Positions 44,284 to 53,439 of a DNA stretch of 64,000 nucleotides are shown here, piece by piece. The notes beneath the pieces are model-generated. The model searched no databases, was not told the origin of the DNA, and was given only the letters and a program-made list of their open reading frames with translations. This DNA is from Mesonia mobilis DSM 19841 (GTDB lineage Bacteria; Bacteroidota; Bacteroidia; Flavobacteriales; Flavobacteriaceae), in assembly GCF_000423405.1 (NCBI RefSeq), contig NZ_AUHX01000001.1, forward strand, positions 496,001-560,000, given 5' to 3'. A program made the position numbers and the translations under genes. The first letter of the stretch is position 1. Each line of letters opens with the position of its first letter.

Positions 44284-44946
44284 ATGATCACTGCTCAAAA
44301 TATTCATAAATATTACGATGATTTGCACGTGCTTAATAACGTAAATCTATCGATAAAAAAAGGAGAAATTGTTTCAATCGTTGGCGCTTCCGGAGCAGGA
44401 AAAACCACATTATTACAAATTTTAGGAACATTGGATTTTGCGACCAAAAACAAAAAATCTTCTCTAAAAATTAATGACATTGAAATTTACAATTTATCTA
44501 AAAATGAATTAGCAGCCTTTAGAAATAAACACATTGGTTTCATTTTTCAGTTTCATCAATTATTACCAGAATTTACGGCTTTAGAAAATATTTGCATCCC
44601 TGCATTTATTAATAAAACTGAAAAAGCTGCTGCAGAAAAAAGAGCATTAGAGTTGTTAGAGTTTTTAGGTTTATCGCACCGTAAAAACCATAAACCTTCT
44701 GAACTTAGTGGTGGTGAACAACAACGTGTTGCGGTTGCGCGTGCGTTAATCAATAATCCTGAAGTAATCTTAGCCGATGAGCCTTCGGGAAATTTAGATT
44801 CTGAATCTGCTGAAAATTTACACCAGTTATTTTTTAAATTACGAGAAGAATTTGGGCAAACATTTGTGATCGTTACACATAACAAAGAACTCGCCAATAT
44901 GGCCGATAGAAAACTCACCATGGTCGACGGCACAATTGGTTCGTAA
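44284..44946 (+). CDS. ABC transporter ATP-binding protein, LolD-like
   Basis: Walker [10 protein letters not shown] at 34-42, Q-loop [15 protein letters not shown], signature [15 protein letters not shown] near 140, Walker [13 protein letters not shown], and the switch His in VTHNKELA. The [12 protein letters not shown] stretch and the GNLDSE form point to the LolD/MacB subfamily, which powers lipoprotein release or efflux. No permease gene is next to it; the gene for a large membrane protein follows directly with no gap (stop TAA 44944, ATG 44947). ATG at 44284. Confidence 0.9.
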   Translation: MITAQNIHKYYDDLHVLNNVNLSIKKGEIVSIVGASGAGKTTLLQILGTLDFATKNKKSSLKINDIEIYNLSKNELAAFRNKHIGFIFQFHQLLPEFTALENICIPAFINKTEKAAAEKRALELLEFLGLSHRKNHKPSELSGGEQQRVAVARALINNPEVILADEPSGNLDSESAENLHQLFFKLREEFGQTFVIVTHNKELANMADRKLTMVDGTIGS

Positions 44947-46659
44947 ATGATTATCGTTTTACTCTCTTTTCTCTACATTTTTTTTTCTGCCAGTAGCTGG
45001 GGAGTAATTACTGCTAAAATTTTTAAAGTTGAAAAAAGTCACGCGATCATTAAGCAGTTATTGGGTTTATTCTCGATCTGTCTGTTTACTTCTATTTTTG
45101 CTTTTTTCAGTCGAATAAATATTGAATTTCATCTCGTTTTATTACTGCTGAATATCATTTTCGTAGTTTGGCAAAAACATGAACTTTTCAGCATATTTAA
45201 ACATTATCACATTGCTTTTAAATCTTTCAGTAAGTTTTTAAAAGTTTGTTTTGCTTTACTTAGTCTTTTTATTTTGGCTCAAGCTGCTTCTGCCCCATTC
45301 GTTATCGATAATGAATCATATTATCTACAAACTATTAAATGGCTCAACGAATATGGTTTTGTGAAAGGTTTAGCAAATCTACACCTGTTTTTTGCACAAA
45401 ATAGTGGTTGGCACATTTTGCAAAGTGCATTCAATTTCAGCTTTTTATATGATCGTTTAAATGACTTAAGTGCCTTTTTATTTTTGATGATGAATTTTTT
45501 CGCATTCGAGAAAATCAACTTGTTTCTACAGAAAAAGAGTTTTCAATTATCCGATATATTTTTAGCGATTATTCCGTTAGGAAGTATTTTATTTTTTCAA
45601 TTTATAAGCGCGCCATCTTCAGATATTCCGATATTTTTAATTTCATTTTTACTGTTTCATTTACTGCTGAAACATTGGGAAAATATTTCAAAAGAGATCT
45701 TTATCACAATTTACCTACTTTCTTTTTTCACCATCTATATTAAAGTAAGTACAATTTTTATAGCCTTTTTACCTCTCGGAGTTTTAGTTTTTCATTTTCA
45801 GCAATTAAAAAGAAGCACACCTTCAATGTTCATAGTTGGTACTTTTACGCTATTATTAATAATCCTTAAAAATCAAATTTTAAGTGGTTATCCTTTATTC
45901 CCTATCCAAGAAATTAATTTTATCGATAGTGATTATAGGCTTCCTGAATCTTATAAATTTTATTTCGAGCGTTCTTTTGTAAAAGACGGATACGATATTA
46001 GTTATCGTCATTTCAAAAATTTATCTATCGTAGAAAAATTCCTGCAATGGCTTTCTATAAAAGGCTTAACAGGGATAGTCAATAAATTTATTTTGGTTTT
46101 AATGTTATGCTTTCCGATTTTTATTATAAAATCAAAATACAAAAAACCATTAGTATTTATCTACTTTTTAGCGGTCATTCAGTTATGCGTTTTGTTTTTA
46201 ACTTCACCGCAATACCGTTTCTTTTTGGTATTTGTTCTGGCATTTATGGCGATTATTTTTTTCAGCATATTTCAGCAAAAAAAATTACTCAAAATTCTTT
46301 TAGTCTTCGGAATTATATTCAGCGCAATCCCTCTATTTTTTAGCTTTCAATTAGCAAAATTCACTAACAATCAATTCACCCAAAATAATAGTCAGTTTCA
46401 ATTTAAAAATATCGTAGTTCCGCATAAAAATTCGAAATACGAATATGTGTATCAAAAAGAAAAAATAGGGAACTTAGAATATAACAATCCGGTTAACCAA
46501 AATTTTTTCTGGATTACCGGCGATGGCGAATTACCTTCCATAAAAAAGGAACAAATCGAGTTTTTCTATAAAAATTTTCATACTATTCCTCAATTAAGAA
46601 CCGGAAAATTAAAGGACGGTTTTTATGCCAAACCCGTAGAAAATTTTGAAGATGAATAA
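44947..46659 (+). CDS. Multi-pass membrane protein (LIC_10190-like, GT-C outline)
   Basis: 570 residues with about 11-13 hydrophobic helices. A conserved loop after the third or fourth helix reads PFVIDNESYYLQTIKWLNEYGFVKGLANLHLFFAQNSGWHILQS. It resembles the first periplasmic loop of GT-C glycosyltransferases, with an acidic residue after the helix. Similar Bacteroidota proteins are called the LIC_10190 family. The substrate is unknown. It is adjacent to the LolD-like gene and overlaps the next gene by 8 bases. Confidence 0.75.
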   Translation: MIIVLLSFLYIFFSASSWGVITAKIFKVEKSHAIIKQLLGLFSICLFTSIFAFFSRINIEFHLVLLLLNIIFVVWQKHELFSIFKHYHIAFKSFSKFLKVCFALLSLFILAQAASAPFVIDNESYYLQTIKWLNEYGFVKGLANLHLFFAQNSGWHILQSAFNFSFLYDRLNDLSAFLFLMMNFFAFEKINLFLQKKSFQLSDIFLAIIPLGSILFFQFISAPSSDIPIFLISFLLFHLLLKHWENISKEIFITIYLLSFFTIYIKVSTIFIAFLPLGVLVFHFQQLKRSTPSMFIVGTFTLLLIILKNQILSGYPLFPIQEINFIDSDYRLPESYKFYFERSFVKDGYDISYRHFKNLSIVEKFLQWLSIKGLTGIVNKFILVLMLCFPIFIIKSKYKKPLVFIYFLAVIQLCVLFLTSPQYRFFLVFVLAFMAIIFFSIFQQKKLLKILLVFGIIFSAIPLFFSFQLAKFTNNQFTQNNSQFQFKNIVVPHKNSKYEYVYQKEKIGNLEYNNPVNQNFFWITGDGELPSIKKEQIEFFYKNFHTIPQLRTGKLKDGFYAKPVENFEDE

Positions 46660-47419
46660 AAAGGAACTCCGCGATTTTTTAGATTTTAAAGTTGCTCAAT
46701 ACAATCAACCAGAATTTATTGAAACCGATCCAATTCAAATTCCGCATTTATTTTCAAAAAAAGAAGATATTGAAATTTCAGGTTTTCTAACCGCAACCAT
46801 CGCTTGGGGAAATCGTAAAAGCATTTTAAATAATGCCCGAAAATTGATGGAATTGCTGGATATGAGTCCGCACGATTTCATTTTAAATTTTAAAGAAAAA
46901 GATCTAGCACGATTTGATGGTTTTGTGCATCGCACGTTTAACGACATAGATTTAAAATATTTTCTTATGTCGTTGCAAAACATCTATCTACATCACGGCG
47001 GTTTAGAAGAAGTTTTTGGTAAACACGCGACGCCAACTTCTACACAAACTGCGATTCACGAATTTAAAAAAGTGTTTTTTGAACTTCCACATTTAAAACG
47101 GACACAAAAGCACGTGAGCGATCCTTTAAAAAATTCAGCAGCAAAACGCATCAACATGTATTTACGCTGGATGGTTAGAGATGATGAAAAAGGAGTTGAT
47201 TTTGGTTTTTGGAAAAAAATTTTACCTGCAGCGCTTTCTTGCCCTTTAGATGTACACAGCGGAAATATTGCTCGAAAATTAGGCTTACTCAAAAGAAAGC
47301 AAAATGACGCGAAAGCTTTGGCAGAATTAGATAAAAATTTGCGTAAACTAGACAAAAAAGACCCTGTAAAATATGACTTTGCGCTTTTTGGAATTGGCGC
47401 TTTTGAAAAAGATTTTTAA
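46652..47419 (+). CDS. TIGR02757 (DUF2400) family protein
   Basis: Starts at ATG 46652 inside the end of the previous gene (MNKKELRDFLDFKVAQYNQPEFI). Family marks are FLTATIAWGNRKSILNNARKLMELLDMSPHDFI, then RTFNDIDLKYFLMSLQNIY, KRINMYLRWMVRDDEKGVDFGFWK and PLDVHSGNIARKLGLL. The helical fold and the late VHSGN motif resemble helix-hairpin-helix DNA glycosylases, but no activity is proven. Length 255 is typical. Confidence 0.9.
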   Translation: MNKKELRDFLDFKVAQYNQPEFIETDPIQIPHLFSKKEDIEISGFLTATIAWGNRKSILNNARKLMELLDMSPHDFILNFKEKDLARFDGFVHRTFNDIDLKYFLMSLQNIYLHHGGLEEVFGKHATPTSTQTAIHEFKKVFFELPHLKRTQKHVSDPLKNSAAKRINMYLRWMVRDDEKGVDFGFWKKILPAALSCPLDVHSGNIARKLGLLKRKQNDAKALAELDKNLRKLDKKDPVKYDFALFGIGAFEKDF

Positions 47420-47431
47420 TAATTTTTTTCT

Positions 47432-47439
47432 TAAATTTG
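47432..47439 (+). promoter_or_regulatory. Possible -7 box for the GAF histidine kinase gene
   Basis: TAAATTTG fits TAnnTTTG, 19 bases before the ATG. The -33 spacing is poor. Confidence 0.4.
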
Positions 47440-47458
47440 TCTTAATATTCTTCTTAAG

Positions 47459-48688
47459 ATGATTAAACCAGAGATTCCGAAAAATGAGACTTTTAGGCTT
47501 CAGGCTTTAAAAGAACTCAACATTTTAGACAGCAAAGCAGAACAAGAATTTGACGATCTTGCTTCGCTAGCTTCTTATATTTGTGAAACTCCAGTGTCGT
47601 TAATTACTTTTTTAGAAGAAAAAAGACAGTGGTTTAAATCTCATATTGGTACCGATTTATGTGAAACCGATAGAGATATTTCTTTTTGCGGTCACGCTAT
47701 TAATCATCCTCAAGAATTAATGATTGTTGAAGATGCCACCAAAGACGAACGTTTTGCCGATAACCCATTAACTTCTTTAAAAGATACTCCGGTGATTTTT
47801 TATGCCGGAATGCCACTTACCGATAAAATGGGAAATGCTTTAGGAACGCTTTGTATTATCGATCATCAACCTAAAACACTTACCGAGACGCAAAAGTCTA
47901 AATTAAAAACGGTGGCCAATCAAGTAGTAAAACTTTTAGAACTTAGATTAAGAAACAATAAGCTGAAAACTATTGAAAAAGAGTTAAGAGCTAAAAATGA
48001 ATTACTGAAAAATTTTGCAGGTGTGGTTTCTCACGATATGAAAATGCCACTTACTAATATGATCGTAACTGTCGATATTTTAAAAGAAAAATACAGCGCG
48101 CAATTAGATGAAAAAGGAAAACAATATTTAAAATATCTAAAACAATCTTCATTCACCTTAAGCGATTATATCACCAAAATTTTAACGCATTACGAAAGTG
48201 ATAAATTTGATGATCTAGAAGAAAGCGAAACTTTCGATATTCATCACCTGTTAGAAGAAATTGTCGATCTGTTTAATATTCGTGAAGATTGTGAAATTAA
48301 TTTCCCGGAGCAAAACATCGAACTTCACTGTAATCGTGTTGCTTTAGAACAAATTTTATTGAATTTAATTGGCAATAGTTTAAAATACAATGACAAGGAG
48401 AAAATCGTGATCGATGTAGAATGCTACCTTCATCAAGATGTTTATAATTTTACCGTAAGTGATAATGGTATGGGAATCCCAGAACATAAACAAAAAGAGA
48501 TTTTCGAACTTTTTTCTACCGTGGCAGAAATTGATAGAAATGGGAATAAAGGTAACGGCATCGGACTTTCTACTGTTAAAAAACTAATCAATAAAATGGG
48601 TGGCGATATTAAGGTGACTTCAACCTTAGGAGAAAAAACCAGCTTTAGCTTTAGCATCAAGAAAAATACTGTGAAGAAAACCGCATAA
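47459..48688 (+). CDS. GAF domain sensor histidine kinase
   Basis: Cytoplasmic: no membrane helices. The N-terminal GAF domain (20-160; CETPVSLITFLEEKRQWFKSHIG and YAGMPLTDKMGNALGTLCIID) is of the type seen in many Bacteroidota sensors. A short coiled coil follows, then HisKA with His192 in SHDMKMPLTN. The HATPase part has the N box NLIGNSLKYND, G1 DNGMGIP and G2 GNGIGLSTVKKL. Length 409. No response regulator is adjacent, so the partner is unknown. Confidence 0.92.
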   Translation: MIKPEIPKNETFRLQALKELNILDSKAEQEFDDLASLASYICETPVSLITFLEEKRQWFKSHIGTDLCETDRDISFCGHAINHPQELMIVEDATKDERFADNPLTSLKDTPVIFYAGMPLTDKMGNALGTLCIIDHQPKTLTETQKSKLKTVANQVVKLLELRLRNNKLKTIEKELRAKNELLKNFAGVVSHDMKMPLTNMIVTVDILKEKYSAQLDEKGKQYLKYLKQSSFTLSDYITKILTHYESDKFDDLEESETFDIHHLLEEIVDLFNIREDCEINFPEQNIELHCNRVALEQILLNLIGNSLKYNDKEKIVIDVECYLHQDVYNFTVSDNGMGIPEHKQKEIFELFSTVAEIDRNGNKGNGIGLSTVKKLINKMGGDIKVTSTLGEKTSFSFSIKKNTVKKTA

Positions 48689-48754
48689 AAACGCGGCGAA
48701 CATCACAATTTTGCGTTTCATTTTCTATATTTGAGACTCTATAGAAAACGACGA

Positions 48755-50680
48755 ATGCTATTTAAACATCCGCAACTTCTTTACGCGTTATTTTTACTGA
48801 TAATCCCTATCATTGTTCATCTTTTTCAGTTAAGAAGATTCAAAAAAGAATATTTTACCAACGTTAAGTTTTTAAAGAAAGTTCAGTTAGAAACTCGTAA
48901 AAGCTCACAAGTTAAAAAATGGCTAACGCTTTTAGCAAGACTTTTAGCTTTGGCTTGTTTAATTCTAGCTTTTGCGCAACCTTACTTCCCAGAAACTTCG
49001 CAAACATTGCAAGAAAAAGAAACGGTTATTTATCTGGATAATTCGTTTAGTATGCAACAAAAAGGAGCTCAAGGTGAATTGCTGAAAAAAGCCGTACAAG
49101 ATCTTTTAACAGAAATTCCAGAAAATTATAGCTTTTCGTTAGTTACCAACGACGAGGTTTATAAAAACACCACCAAACAAGAACTTACTGAAGAATTACA
49201 GCAAATTAATTATAGCGCCACTTCGTCAAATTTTAAAACCAACTATTTACGAGCGCAAAATCTATTTTCAGAAAAGGCAGATGTGCTTAAAAAATTTGTA
49301 GCGATTTCAGACTTTCAGCAGCAAAATGTAGAAGATTTAGATTTTAATGCTGAAATTGAAAATACGATCATTCAATTAAAACCGGAAAGCAATTTTAACG
49401 TAAGTATCGATTCTGTTTTTGTAAAAGAAAAAACGATTGAAAATACCGAATTGCAAGTAAACCTTTCTGCGGCCACAACTACAGAAGAATTATTTACGGT
49501 AAGTCTTTACAACCGCGAAAATTTGATGGCTAAAAGCAGTGTAAGTTTTGCTGAAAACAAAATTGCTCCCACCAGTTTTAGCGTTCCTACCAACGAAAAT
49601 ATTGAAGGTGTTTTACAAATAAACGATAATAGCTTGCAGTTTGATAATCGCTTGTATTTTTCACTTCAACAAAATGAAAAAATAAAAGTGGCTGCAATTA
49701 GCGATGCCGACAATGCTTTCTTGAAAAGAATATACACCAAAACTGAATTTGAGCTGAATCTCATTAACAGCGATCAATTAAACTACAACGAACTTTCTGA
49801 GCAAAACCTCATTATTCTCAACGAGTTAAAAACGATTCCGCAAGGTTTGTCGACGATCTTAAATGAACATATTGAAAATGGCGGAATGTTAGCTATTATT
49901 CCTTCCGCAGAGATCAATCAATCAAGTTATCAACAACTTTTTAGTTCGTTAAATTTAAGTTCGCTTCAGCAAAAACAGGATGAAGAATTAAAAATCACGA
50001 ATATTAATTTTTCGCATCCGTTGTACCATAATGTTTTCAACAAACAAATTAAAAATTTCGACTACCCAAAAGTCAATTCTTATTACACGACTACAAACGC
50101 CGGTGATCAAATTTTAAATTACAATAACGGACAGGCGTTTTTGAAGAAATTTGGGAATAGTTATGTGTTTTCTTCAGCCATCGATCAAGAAAACAGCAAC
50201 TTTAAAAATTCGCCTTTAATCGTTCCTACTTTTTATAATATTGCGAAACAAAGCCTACAATTACCACAACTTTATTACATTAATCAAGGGACAAATACGA
50301 TCGAGATCAATGTCAATTTAAATGAAGATGAAGTGGTAAAAGTGCAAGATTCTAGTCAAAGTTTTATTCCGTTACAGCAACGTTTTGCCAATAAAGTAAG
50401 ACTTACCCTACAAGACGAGCCAAAAACAGCCGGTAATTACGATTTAGTTGCTCAAGAAAATAACTTAAAGCAAGTGAGTTTTAATTACAGTAGAGATGAA
50501 AGTGAACTTATTTTTACCGATTTTTCTGACTATAAAAACATTACCCAACAAGACTCGATCACAAATTTCTTTACCCAAGAGATTAATGCTAATCAAATGA
50601 ACTTTCTTTGGAAATGGTTTGTTATTTTTGCATTACTATTTTTAGTGATTGAATTTTTACTCTTAAAGTTTCTAAAATAA
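48755..50680 (+). CDS. BatA/VWA-like membrane protein
   Basis: Starts at ATG 48755 with the BatA N-terminal motif MLFKHPQLLYALFLLIIPI, then a second helix (WLTLLARLLALACLILAFAQPYF) and a VWA-like region (VIYLDNSFSMQQKGAQGELL, with DxSxS). A long periplasmic part follows, and a C-terminal helix (FLWKWFVIFALLFLVIEFLLLKFLK). Length about 641. Homologues are frequent in Bacteroidota with no known role. It is 5 bases upstream of the dihydroorotase homologue. Compare the VWA-like protein at 24886. Confidence 0.85.
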   Translation: MLFKHPQLLYALFLLIIPIIVHLFQLRRFKKEYFTNVKFLKKVQLETRKSSQVKKWLTLLARLLALACLILAFAQPYFPETSQTLQEKETVIYLDNSFSMQQKGAQGELLKKAVQDLLTEIPENYSFSLVTNDEVYKNTTKQELTEELQQINYSATSSNFKTNYLRAQNLFSEKADVLKKFVAISDFQQQNVEDLDFNAEIENTIIQLKPESNFNVSIDSVFVKEKTIENTELQVNLSAATTTEELFTVSLYNRENLMAKSSVSFAENKIAPTSFSVPTNENIEGVLQINDNSLQFDNRLYFSLQQNEKIKVAAISDADNAFLKRIYTKTEFELNLINSDQLNYNELSEQNLIILNELKTIPQGLSTILNEHIENGGMLAIIPSAEINQSSYQQLFSSLNLSSLQQKQDEELKITNINFSHPLYHNVFNKQIKNFDYPKVNSYYTTTNAGDQILNYNNGQAFLKKFGNSYVFSSAIDQENSNFKNSPLIVPTFYNIAKQSLQLPQLYYINQGTNTIEINVNLNEDEVVKVQDSSQSFIPLQQRFANKVRLTLQDEPKTAGNYDLVAQENNLKQVSFNYSRDESELIFTDFSDYKNITQQDSITNFFTQEINANQMNFLWKWFVIFALLFLVIEFLLLKFLK

Positions 50681-50685
50681 TATTG

Positions 50686-51936
50686 ATGAAAATCCTTATA
50701 AAATCTGCTACCGTTGTTCAACCCGAAAGTAAATACCACCAACAAAAAGTAGATATTTTACTCGATAACGGTAAGATTGAGAAAATTGATAAATCTATTG
50801 CTGCAAAAGCAGATCAAACCATTGAAAAAGAAAATCTTCACCTTTCGTTAGGTTGGTTTGATAGCAGCGTTTGTTTTGGAGAACCAGGTTACGAAGAGCG
50901 AGAAACTTTAGATAACGGATTAAAAACTGCGGCAAAAAGCGGTTTTACTTCAATTGCTTTAAACCCAACCGGTAACCCAATTGCCGATCAAAGCACTTCG
51001 ATCAAATTTTTAAAAAGTCATTCAGGTGAATATGGCGTTGAAGTACATCCTGTAGGCGCGCTAACCGTAAAAAGTGAAAGCGTAGATCTAGCGGAATTAT
51101 TTGATATGAAAAATTCCGGCACGGTAAGTTTTTCAGATTATAAAAAGCCGATTAAAAATCCGAATCTTTTAAAGATCGCTTTGCAATACGCTCAAAATTT
51201 TGACGGCTTGGTGCAATCTTTTCCGCAAGAAAATGCAATTGCCAGAAATGGTTGTGCTCACGAAGATTACCAAAGTACACAATTAGGTTTAAAAGGAATC
51301 CCCGCGCTTGCAGAAGAATTACAAATTACCAGAGATTTATTTATTTTAGAATATACCGGCGGTAAATTACACATCCCGACGATCTCGACAGAAAAGTCTG
51401 TTCAACTTATTAAAGAAGCCAAGAAAAAAGGCCTAGATGTAAGCTGTAGCGTTGCGATACATCAATTGGTGTTTACCGATGAAAAATTACAGAACTTCGA
51501 TGCGAATTATAAAGTTTTGCCTCCGCTAAGAACTTCTAAAGATGCAAAAGGATTAATTAAAGGTTTAAAAGATGGCGTGATCGATATGGTCACTACCGAC
51601 CACTGCCCTATCGATATTGAAGAGAAAAAAGTTGAATTTGAAAATGCAGCTTACGGTACTATTGGTTTAGAAACTGCTTTTGGAGCTTTGCAGAAAATAT
51701 TTTCAACAGAAAAAGCAATTGAATTATTAACCAAAGGAAGAGAACGTTTCGGGTTAAACACTTCGGTTTTAGAAGAAGGAGCGCAAGCAGATTTCACCCT
51801 ATTTAATCCTGAAGAAAAATATACGTTTACCAAAAATGATATTCTTTCTACCTCAAAAAATTCAATGTTTTTAGAAACTGAATTAAAAGGAAAAGTTTAC
51901 GGAATAATTGCCAACCTAAAATTTACAGAAGCCTAA
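50686..51936 (+). CDS. Dihydroorotase homologue, probably non-catalytic
   Basis: Amidohydrolase fold of the PyrC/PyrX type, about 416 residues (a TTG at 50683 precedes the ATG). The metal site DxHxH near 60 is lost. Numbered from TTG 50683, it reads D60-S-S62-V-C64-F-G66-EPG, so both His are Ser and Cys, and the substrate-binding Arg of HLREPG is Gly. The late Asp is kept in TDHCPI. Such proteins resemble the inactive partner (PyrC', PyrX) that supports aspartate transcarbamoylase in some bacteria. No pyrB is near. A true dihydroorotase must be encoded elsewhere if pyrimidines are made. Confidence 0.85.
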   Translation: MKILIKSATVVQPESKYHQQKVDILLDNGKIEKIDKSIAAKADQTIEKENLHLSLGWFDSSVCFGEPGYEERETLDNGLKTAAKSGFTSIALNPTGNPIADQSTSIKFLKSHSGEYGVEVHPVGALTVKSESVDLAELFDMKNSGTVSFSDYKKPIKNPNLLKIALQYAQNFDGLVQSFPQENAIARNGCAHEDYQSTQLGLKGIPALAEELQITRDLFILEYTGGKLHIPTISTEKSVQLIKEAKKKGLDVSCSVAIHQLVFTDEKLQNFDANYKVLPPLRTSKDAKGLIKGLKDGVIDMVTTDHCPIDIEEKKVEFENAAYGTIGLETAFGALQKIFSTEKAIELLTKGRERFGLNTSVLEEGAQADFTLFNPEEKYTFTKNDILSTSKNSMFLETELKGKVYGIIANLKFTEA

Positions 51937-52289
51937 TGAATACTTCGGAAGAAATTAGCGCAGGAAAATCGAATGCGATTGTAGCTTATTTTACCATTAT
52001 AGGTTGTGTAATCGCTATGTTTATGAATAATGACAGTAAGAATAGCTTTGCTAGCTTTCATATAAAACAAGCTTTAGGTATTCATATTATCTATTTTGCT
52101 ACGATGGCGATCGCTAATGGTTTTAACGATGTAGAAAGTGAATTTATATTCTTAAGTATTTTTTCATCGTTTTTACTTTTCAACTTTATTTTATGGGGTT
52201 ATAGTTTTATTTCTGCTTTGCAAGGCAAGAAAAACTTACTCCCGTTTGTGGGGGAATATTTTCAAAAATGGTTCGATAAATTAGCATAA
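51936..52289 (+). CDS. DUF4870-like small membrane protein
   Basis: 117 residues with three to four helices: IVAYFTIIGCVIAMFM, FHIKQALGIHIIYFATMAIA and a double C-terminal hydrophobic span ending FISALQGKKNLLPFVGEYFQKWF. The SFASFHIKQALG and QGKK...PF..E motifs are the DUF4870/Tic20-like signature. Its ATG shares a base with the preceding stop (TAATG), and its stop likewise overlaps the esterase start, so it lies in a coupled cluster. Function unknown. Confidence 0.85.
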   Translation: MNTSEEISAGKSNAIVAYFTIIGCVIAMFMNNDSKNSFASFHIKQALGIHIIYFATMAIANGFNDVESEFIFLSIFSSFLLFNFILWGYSFISALQGKKNLLPFVGEYFQKWFDKLA

Positions 52290-52942
52290 TGACAACACAA
52301 AATTTAAGCTTAGAGCATCTTATAAAACCTTCATCGTTAACCGAAAAAGCACCATTAATTATAATGTTGCACGGTTATGGCAGCAATGAGAACGATTTAT
52401 TTTCGTTCGCTTCAGAGTTGCCAGATGAATATTTAATTGTTTCAGCTAAAGCTCCGTTACCCATGCAACCTTACGGTAACGCTTGGTATGAAATTAATTT
52501 TGATGCCGACCAAAATAAATTCACCAACGATGAGCAAGCCATTGCTTCTCGAGATTTGATCGCAAAATTTATAGATGAAGTAATTGAAGCTTATCATGCC
52601 GACGCCAGCCAAGTTACCCTTTTAGGATTTAGCCAAGGCGCAATTTTAAGTTATGCCGTAGCACTTTCTTATCCTGAAAAAGTAAATCGTGTTGTTGCTT
52701 TAAGTGGTTATATTCACGAATCTATTTTTAAAGAAGGTTATAAAAATAACGATTTCTCTAATTTGAAGATCTACGGTTCTCACGGTACGGTCGATCAAGT
52801 AATCCCGATCGAATGGGCACGTAAAAACAAACCTTTTATCGATAGTCTAAAAATCGATTATACGTTTTCAGAATTTCCGGTAGGTCACGGTGTAAATCCG
52901 CAAAACTTTATGGAATTTAAAAACTGGTTAGCGAACAATTAA
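52289..52942 (+). CDS. Alpha/beta hydrolase, phospholipase/carboxylesterase type
   Basis: Serine esterase: nucleophile Ser in LLGFSQGAILSYA near 118, oxyanion LHGYGSNENDL near 27, catalytic Asp near GTVDQVIPIEWA (residue 170) and His in PVGHGVNPQN near 200. Length 217 matches the small carboxylesterase family (YitV/EstB-like, acyl-protein thioesterase relatives). Substrate not readable. No signal peptide. Starts at the stop of the DUF4870-like gene. Confidence 0.9.
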   Translation: MTTQNLSLEHLIKPSSLTEKAPLIIMLHGYGSNENDLFSFASELPDEYLIVSAKAPLPMQPYGNAWYEINFDADQNKFTNDEQAIASRDLIAKFIDEVIEAYHADASQVTLLGFSQGAILSYAVALSYPEKVNRVVALSGYIHESIFKEGYKNNDFSNLKIYGSHGTVDQVIPIEWARKNKPFIDSLKIDYTFSEFPVGHGVNPQNFMEFKNWLANN

Positions 52943-53439
52943 TTACCGTACAAAAAGCCGTCATTGCTTTCAAAAGTGATCGATCCGTCTTCTTCGATGT
53001 AATAATTTAGGAGAGCTTCTCCCCAGTATTTGCCATCGGTAAATTCAATTAACACCCATTTGTGGTTAATAATTTTCATTCCGTTAATACGCATAAAACC
53101 TTCCATTCCACTATACGGAACTAAGGCATTATCGGCATCGGCTTTGTTTTCAGAGAAAATTTTGGTTTCTAAAGAAGTTTTAAAATCGTTGATGTTGTAA
53201 CCTAAATCTTCGATATACATACGAGCTTTTTCATCACCGTCTAAGGTAAATTCTTCAGCAATTGAAGCACTATTTAATTGAAGTAAAGAATCTGTAGTTG
53301 CTTCGGCTTCTTCAACTTCAGCTTTTAAGGTTTTAATATCGTGTTCTTGAGCTTCGTAAGTTTTTTTCACATTTGCGTACTGAAAAATAATGAACAGAGC
53401 TGCAAACAGAAACAGGTACATAAAAATTTTACCTTTCAT
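52939..53439 (-). CDS. Membrane-anchored hypothetical protein with coiled coil
   Basis: 166 residues: N-terminal helix (IFMYLFLFAALFIIFQYANV), then a coiled coil (YEAQEHDIKTLKAEVEEAEATTDSLLQL) and a C-terminal globular part with KWVLIEFTDGKYWGEALLNYYIEEDG. I do not recognise a family beyond homologues in flavobacteria, where it is labelled hypothetical. It lies 1 base after the MBL-fold gene on the same strand, so they are co-transcribed. It overlaps the esterase gene by 4 bases at their 3' ends. Confidence 0.75.
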   Translation of the reverse strand: MKGKIFMYLFLFAALFIIFQYANVKKTYEAQEHDIKTLKAEVEEAEATTDSLLQLNSASIAEEFTLDGDEKARMYIEDLGYNINDFKTSLETKIFSENKADADNALVPYSGMEGFMRINGMKIINHKWVLIEFTDGKYWGEALLNYYIEEDGSITFESNDGFLYGN

